Shown here: piece after piece, positions 59,976 through 64,000 of the stretch
Numbering within the stretch: the first letter of the stretch is position 1
Layout: each line of letters opens with the position of its first letter
NCBI GenBank assembly: GCA_039818165.1
Contig: JBCBUL010000008.1
Location: 28,548-92,547 of the forward strand
DNA length: 64,000 bases
DNA from: UBA5336 sp039818165
GTDB taxonomy: Bacteria > Pseudomonadota > Alphaproteobacteria > Caulobacterales > Hyphomonadaceae
Reading direction: 5' to 3'
The notes under the pieces: model-generated
Seen by the model: only the letters and a program-made list of their open reading frames with translations
Told to the model about the DNA's origin: nothing
Databases searched by the model: none
Program-made: the position numbers and the translations under genes

Positions 59976-61817
59976 ATGCACGCCTTCCGCACCCACACTT
60001 GCGGCGAACTTCGCAAATCCGACGTCGGCACGTCGGTAAAACTGTCTGGCTGGCTGCATCGCCGGCGCGACCATGGCGGTGTGATGTTCATCGACCTGCG
60101 CGACCATTATGGCCTTACCCAATGCGTGTTCGACCCGGACTTTCCGGCTTTTGCCATTGTCGAGCGCCTGCGCACCGAAAGCGTGATCACGATCGAAGGC
60201 GAGGTCATCGCGCGTGACGCGGAGCTCGTGAACGACAACCTCGCCACGGGCGAGATCGAAATCCGCGTCAAAGAGGCAAGCGTGCAGTCCGAGGCGGCCG
60301 AATTGCCCCTGCCCGTGTTTGGCGAGCCGGACTATCCCGAAGACATTCGCCTGACGCACCGCTATCTCGACCTTCGCCGCGAGACGCTGCACAAGAATAT
60401 GGTACTGCGCTCGGAGGTGATCGCATCGATCCGCCGCCGCATGGTGGAGCAAGGCTTTACCGAGTACCAGACCCCAATCCTGACGGCGTCGAGCCCGGAA
60501 GGCGCGCGGGACTTCCTGGTGCCGTCACGCCTGCACCATGGCGAGTTCTACGCCCTGCCCCAGGCGCCGCAGCAATTCAAACAGCTGCTCATGGTGTCGG
60601 GTTTCGACCGCTACTTCCAGATTGCGCCGTGTTTCCGCGACGAGGATGCCCGCGCCGACCGGTCGCCGGGCGAGTTCTATCAGCTCGATATCGAGATGAG
60701 CTTCGTGACCCAGGACGACGTGTTCGGCGCCATCGAACCGGTGATGCGCGGTGTGTTCGAAGAGTTTGCGGACTGGGAAGGCAAAGGCCGCACAGTGCCT
60801 GCCGAGCCTTTCCCGCACGTTCCCTATGCCGAGGCGATGGCGAAATACGGCTCCGACAAGCCCGACCTGCGCAACCCGATCGAGCTCAAGGACGTCACCG
60901 ACTTCTTCGAGGATGACAGCAAGACCGGCTTTGGCATCTTTGCGAAGATCATCAAAGGCGGCGGCAAGGTCATCGCCATCCCCGCCCCCAAGGCAACGTC
61001 GACCCAATCGCGCAAATTCTTCGACGAGCTCGACAAATGGGCCAAGAAAGAGATGCAGGCACCGGGCCTCGGCTATGCGCGCCTGAAGGCGGGCGAGGAT
61101 GGCGTGGTCGCCAGCCAGGACCCCGTGCTGAAGAATTTCGAAGCGGGCCACCTGGCCACTTTCCTCGAAGCCACGGGTCTTCAGGATGGCGACGGTGTGT
61201 TCTTCGCCGCCGGTAAGAAAGGCGATGCCTACAAGCTCGCCGGCGCGGCGCGCACCAAGGTGGGCGAGGAGCTCGACCTGATCGAAGACGGCGTCTTCCG
61301 CTTCTGCTGGATCGTGGACTTCCCCATGTTCGAGTATGACGAAGACAATAAGAAGATCGACTTCAGCCACAACCCGTTCTCCACGCCCCAAGGCGGGCTG
61401 GAGGCGCTGGAAGCGGCCGAAAAGGCTGGCGAAGAGGCGGTCCTGGATCTCAAGGCCTACCAGTACGACATTGTGTGCAACGGCATCGAGCTCTCGTCCG
61501 GCGCAATCCGGAATCACCGCCCGGACATCATGCTCAAGGCGTTCGAAATGGCGGGATACGGCCCGGATGTGGTCGAGGCGGAGTTCGGCGGCATGCTGAA
61601 CGCGTTCCGCTACGGCGCCCCGCCCCATGGCGGCATTGCGCCAGGCGTGGACCGGATCGTCATGCTGCTGGCGGATGCGGAGAATATCCGCGACGTGACG
61701 CTGTTCCCGATGAACCAGCAAGCGCGCGACCTGATGATGGGCGCCCCCTCGCCGGTCGATCAGAAACAGCTGCACGAGCTCAACATCCGCATCGCCCAAA
61801 AGCCGAAAACGTCCTGA
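59976..61817 (+). CDS. aspS: Aspartyl-tRNA synthetase
   Basis: A 613-residue class II synthetase of the bacterial type. The N-terminal OB-fold begins AFRTHTCGELRKSDVG, with VKLSGWLHRRRDHGGVMFIDLRD, split at GWLHRRRDHGG. Motif 2 is APCFRDEDARADRSPGEFYQLDIEMSF, split at FRDEDARADRSPGEF, and motif 3 is GGIAPGVDRIVMLL. The GAD insertion domain lies between. Start at 59976 (MHAFRTHTCG) has AAGGGG upstream. No Asp-tRNA amidotransferase gene is nearby, so discrimination is unknown. Confidence 0.97.
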   Translation: MHAFRTHTCGELRKSDVGTSVKLSGWLHRRRDHGGVMFIDLRDHYGLTQCVFDPDFPAFAIVERLRTESVITIEGEVIARDAELVNDNLATGEIEIRVKEASVQSEAAELPLPVFGEPDYPEDIRLTHRYLDLRRETLHKNMVLRSEVIASIRRRMVEQGFTEYQTPILTASSPEGARDFLVPSRLHHGEFYALPQAPQQFKQLLMVSGFDRYFQIAPCFRDEDARADRSPGEFYQLDIEMSFVTQDDVFGAIEPVMRGVFEEFADWEGKGRTVPAEPFPHVPYAEAMAKYGSDKPDLRNPIELKDVTDFFEDDSKTGFGIFAKIIKGGGKVIAIPAPKATSTQSRKFFDELDKWAKKEMQAPGLGYARLKAGEDGVVASQDPVLKNFEAGHLATFLEATGLQDGDGVFFAAGKKGDAYKLAGAARTKVGEELDLIEDGVFRFCWIVDFPMFEYDEDNKKIDFSHNPFSTPQGGLEALEAAEKAGEEAVLDLKAYQYDIVCNGIELSSGAIRNHRPDIMLKAFEMAGYGPDVVEAEFGGMLNAFRYGAPPHGGIAPGVDRIVMLLADAENIRDVTLFPMNQQARDLMMGAPSPVDQKQLHELNIRIAQKPKTS

Positions 61818-61852
61818 CGCCACGCTGACGCTGGGGCAGACTGGAAATCCAT

Positions 61853-61890
61853 CTCAAACTGACACTTCATGGGAGGTGTCAGACTTTGAG
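61853..61890 (+). promoter_or_regulatory. Long hairpin immediately before the P450 gene
   Basis: CTCAAA and CTGACAC on the left pair with GTGTCAG and TTTGAG on the right, a 13-bp stem with a two-base bulge (AC) and a ten-base loop. The right arm ends in GAG, which begins the GAGG ribosome site nine bases before the ATG at 61900. It may end the aspS transcript, or control translation of the P450. Confidence 0.5.
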
Positions 61891-61899
61891 GTGTAGCCC

Positions 61900-63279
61900 A
61901 TGAAACTCGTCAGCGACGACATTCTGGAAGATACCGGCGCTCAAGAGCCGGTCTATGGTGCGACCTATCCCTCTCTGGAGACTGATTTCCAGCTTTCCAA
62001 TCCCAATTCCTGGACCCGCGGACACCCCTGGGACCTCTACCGGCGGATGCGCGAGGACGCGCCGGTCATGTGGTCAAACGCCAGCAAAGGCGTTTCGCGC
62101 TACTGGTCCGTCTCGCGCTATGACGACATCAAGACCGTGGAACTGGCGCCGGAAATTTTCTCCAGCCAGCGCGGGGGCATCAATCTCGCCGTTCCGCCCA
62201 GGGAACACTGGCGCCCGGAAATCCTGATCCGCGCGGCGATGGACAATCTCATCTCCATGGATGAGCCGCACCACATGCAGATGCGCATCCAGCAGAAGGA
62301 CTTTTTCATCCCGGCCTATGTGGCCAGGCTGCGCGAGAAAGTGGAGGCGAAGGTCTCGGACCTGTGCGACGATCTGGAGGCCAAGGGCCCGGTGGTCGAC
62401 TTCGTGAAGATCTTCTCTAACCAGCTGCCCCTCTTCACCCTGTGCGAGATGCTCGGCGTGGACGAGGCCGACCGCCAGAAAGTCGTGTACTGGATGCACT
62501 ATCTGGAAATGGCCAGCCAGTTCATGACCAACCCCATGCGCACCTTCCTGAGCGAGCCGCTTTTCCCGCTGCGCTTCAAGAAAGTGGTCGAGGAGATGTT
62601 TGCCTATGGTGCCAGGGTGATGGCCGACCGGCGGGTGAACCCGCGCGAAGACCTGCTCACCGTGATCGCCCATTCGAAGCTGGAAGACGAACTGCTGCCC
62701 CAGGAATACCTCGATGGCTCCTGGCTGCTGATCATCTTCGCGGGCAATGACACCACGCGCAATTCCCTGTCGGGCACGATCAAGCTGATGACGGAATTCC
62801 CCGACCAACGCGCCATGGTGCTGTCCGATCCGTCGATGATCCCGCAAATGTCGGAAGAGGCCCTGCGCATGGTCTCGCCGGTGAAACATATGCGGCGCAC
62901 GGCGCTGGAAGACACTGAGATCAATGGCCAGCGCATCGCAAAGGATGAAAAGGTCGTCATGTGGTATGGCGCGGGCAACCGCGACCCAGACGTATTCTCG
63001 AACCCGGACGTGTTCGACATGACGCGCGAAAACGTCTCCAAGCACATCGCCTTCGGCCATGGCATCCACAAATGCCTCGGCTCGCGCGTGGCGCAAATGC
63101 AGCTGCGCGTCGCCTATGAGCAGATCTTCCAGCGCTTCCCGGACATCGCCTTCACCGGCGACATAAAATACGGTCCAAACGCCCTGGTCCACGCCATCTC
63201 ACGGCTGAAAGTGAACCTCTACGGCCAAGGCGGCACCCGCCCGACACGCGTGCAGGTGAAGGTACCGGAAAAGGTCTAA
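61900..63279 (+). CDS. Cytochrome P450
   Basis: A 459-residue soluble bacterial P450. The I-helix oxygen-activation motif is AGNDTTRNS, the K-helix ExxR is EEALR in SEEALRMVSP, and the haem ligand is Cys392 in FGHGIHKCLGSR. HMRRTALEDTEING and KDEKVVMWYGAGNRDPDVF are typical of the CYP153/CYP125-like groups that hydroxylate alkyl chains or sterol side chains, so an aliphatic substrate is plausible. No ferredoxin or reductase gene is adjacent. It follows aspS by 82 bases and a hairpin. Confidence 0.93.
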   Translation: MKLVSDDILEDTGAQEPVYGATYPSLETDFQLSNPNSWTRGHPWDLYRRMREDAPVMWSNASKGVSRYWSVSRYDDIKTVELAPEIFSSQRGGINLAVPPREHWRPEILIRAAMDNLISMDEPHHMQMRIQQKDFFIPAYVARLREKVEAKVSDLCDDLEAKGPVVDFVKIFSNQLPLFTLCEMLGVDEADRQKVVYWMHYLEMASQFMTNPMRTFLSEPLFPLRFKKVVEEMFAYGARVMADRRVNPREDLLTVIAHSKLEDELLPQEYLDGSWLLIIFAGNDTTRNSLSGTIKLMTEFPDQRAMVLSDPSMIPQMSEEALRMVSPVKHMRRTALEDTEINGQRIAKDEKVVMWYGAGNRDPDVFSNPDVFDMTRENVSKHIAFGHGIHKCLGSRVAQMQLRVAYEQIFQRFPDIAFTGDIKYGPNALVHAISRLKVNLYGQGGTRPTRVQVKVPEKV

Positions 63280-63371
63280 GGCCTGTTCCTAGGGACGGGA
63301 CCTAAGCATTAGAGGGCAGATTTTGGCCCTTTATGGCCGGATGCTTACGTCGTGCTGAACGTCTTCATTTG

Positions 63372-63385
63372 GACCGAATTCGGTC
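63372..63385. promoter_or_regulatory. Perfect 14-bp palindrome downstream of P450
   Basis: GACCGAATTCGGTC is fully self-complementary. It sits in a 243-base gap (63280-63522) between the P450 stop and the 3' end of the convergent membrane-protein gene, where otherwise I see nothing but a GGGCCCAAAAGGGCC-like repeat. It may be an intrinsic feature of a terminator region or a protein-binding site. Confidence 0.3.
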
Positions 63386-63522
63386 ATTTTCAGTCGTTTG
63401 AGACTCTGATGTCGAAGGGCCCAAAAGGGCCAACTATGCTTGAGTCAGCGCTAAATCCTATTGTCTTCAAATGCGCCAGCGATCGACAATCGTGAATGCT
63501 GGGGCGGCGAAACTACTTGGAG

Positions 63523-63945
63523 CTAGCCTTTGTCTTGCGACTTACTGCTAGCTGGCCGCCACATGAATGTCATCCAGAAGCACATCGCCAATGTGCCCCC
63601 GATCACCGGGACCATCGTCCAGAGGCCAGCCTGAGCCATGGGGCGAGTGCGCCCGTCGTGAACAGCCTGGATCAGCGGAGAAACTGGCAGGTCGGCGACT
63701 TGAGCCTCGACCTGATCAATCAGTGCCAAAAAGTGGAGGTAAGCGCCCGCCACATTGATGGTGATAAAACCGACAGCGAACAAAAGGAATGAGAAAGAGA
63801 CGACCTTCGTAAATAGGGGTGCGCGGTGAAGGAAGTAAAATGCACCAGTTACATAAGCGAAGATCAGCGTTGCTAGAACGGCGAAACCATCAAAGAAAAG
63901 GCCCATGACGTCGGTGATCTGATACGCAACTTCGAAGTCCGTCAT
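63523..63945 (-). CDS. Membrane protein of unknown function
   Basis: A 140-residue protein with three probable transmembrane helices (FFDGFAVLATLIFAYVTGAFY, FSFLLFAVGFITINVAGAYL, GLWTMVPVIGGTLAMCFWMTF; the first helix is given in part). The loop between helices 2 and 3 is soluble (LIDQVEAQVADLPVSPLI). No family recognised. Start is uncertain: ATG 63945 (MTDFEVAYQIT) is listed, while a TTG at 63987 in frame would add 14 residues and the frame may extend out of the window. Confidence 0.6.
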   Translation of the reverse strand: MTDFEVAYQITDVMGLFFDGFAVLATLIFAYVTGAFYFLHRAPLFTKVVSFSFLLFAVGFITINVAGAYLHFLALIDQVEAQVADLPVSPLIQAVHDGRTRPMAQAGLWTMVPVIGGTLAMCFWMTFMWRPASSKSQDKG

Positions 63946-64000
63946 GCTAGATGCTGCCTGCGCGTTTCTAATATCGCCTGATACCAAGAAAAGAATGCAG

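Noticed and set aside
60525..61823. A 432-codon minus-strand frame opposite aspS
   Set aside because: Mirror of the aspS codon pattern with no independent motif or ribosome site.
63396..63450. Repeat GGGCCC/GGGCC near the right end as a CRISPR or IS end
   Set aside because: Only one short imperfect copy pair, no spacers, no transposase.

Overview
This is a chromosomal segment of a moderately GC-rich alphaproteobacterium, most probably of the Caulobacterales / Hyphomonadales / Maricaulales group. Several things point there: a gene-transfer-agent (GTA) type head cluster, a MucR/Ros regulator, DUF6456, DUF1491, DUF2336, DUF2948, UPF0262 and DUF2155 proteins, a DnaA-domain-IV protein resembling HdaB, and an NDUFA12-like complex I accessory subunit. 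The taxonomic placement is inferred from gene content only.

Layout. 1-5460 (mostly minus strand) is the upstream end of a GTA-like head module: terminase large subunit, portal, a small g3.5-like protein, prohead protease and a major capsid gene that runs off the left edge. A plus-strand pair, a ParA-type ATPase and an unknown 141-residue protein, sits between terminase and portal. 5528-8275 holds two minus-strand metabolic genes (mmsA, an MDR dehydrogenase), followed by tRNA-Thr(UGU). 8656-14620 is a plus-strand run: DUF418 protein, small exported protein, metG, conserved unknown, plsY, dprA. 14739-20200 is the outer-membrane/ribosome block lptD-surA-pdxA-rsmA. 20189-22554 (minus) has a multi-pass histidine kinase, DUF1491 and an unknown gene. 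22708-24189 holds an exported unknown and sufE. 24201-26361 (minus) groups DUF6456, HdaB-like, PAS and MucR proteins. 26469-34646 (minus) is a ten-gene Mrp/Mbh-type cation-proton antiporter operon with three NuoL/M/N-like subunits and a split MrpA. 34788-42371 carries DUF2336, DoxX-like, MFS and SRAP genes and the murA-DUF2948-UPF0262 group. 42555-46258 is a ferric-iron ABC transporter. 46345-48581 has an M48-TPR protease and a DsbA-like protein. 48578-54312 has thiS-thiG, aroQ-accB-accC-aat, and NDUFA12-mlaD-DUF2155. 54468-58071 has a remodelled NrdJ-like protein and two exported pentapeptide-repeat proteins. The right end has RNase D, aspS, a cytochrome P450 and a small membrane protein.

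Working together: LptD, SurA, the M48-TPR (BepA-like) protease and the DsbA-like protein all belong to outer-membrane protein and LPS-translocon biogenesis, and MlaD adds phospholipid transport. AroQ, AccB, AccC, PlsY, MurA and ThiS/ThiG are housekeeping biosynthesis. The least ordinary parts are the ParA pair nested in the GTA head module, the NrdJ-like protein without a recognisable catalytic core, the paired Cys-framed pentapeptide proteins, and the Mrp operon with an acidic insertion in subunit C and an unassigned two-helix protein. No CRISPR array, insertion sequence or rRNA gene was seen. No gene-free stretch longer than about 300 bases occurs apart from 8276-8655, which contains the tRNA.
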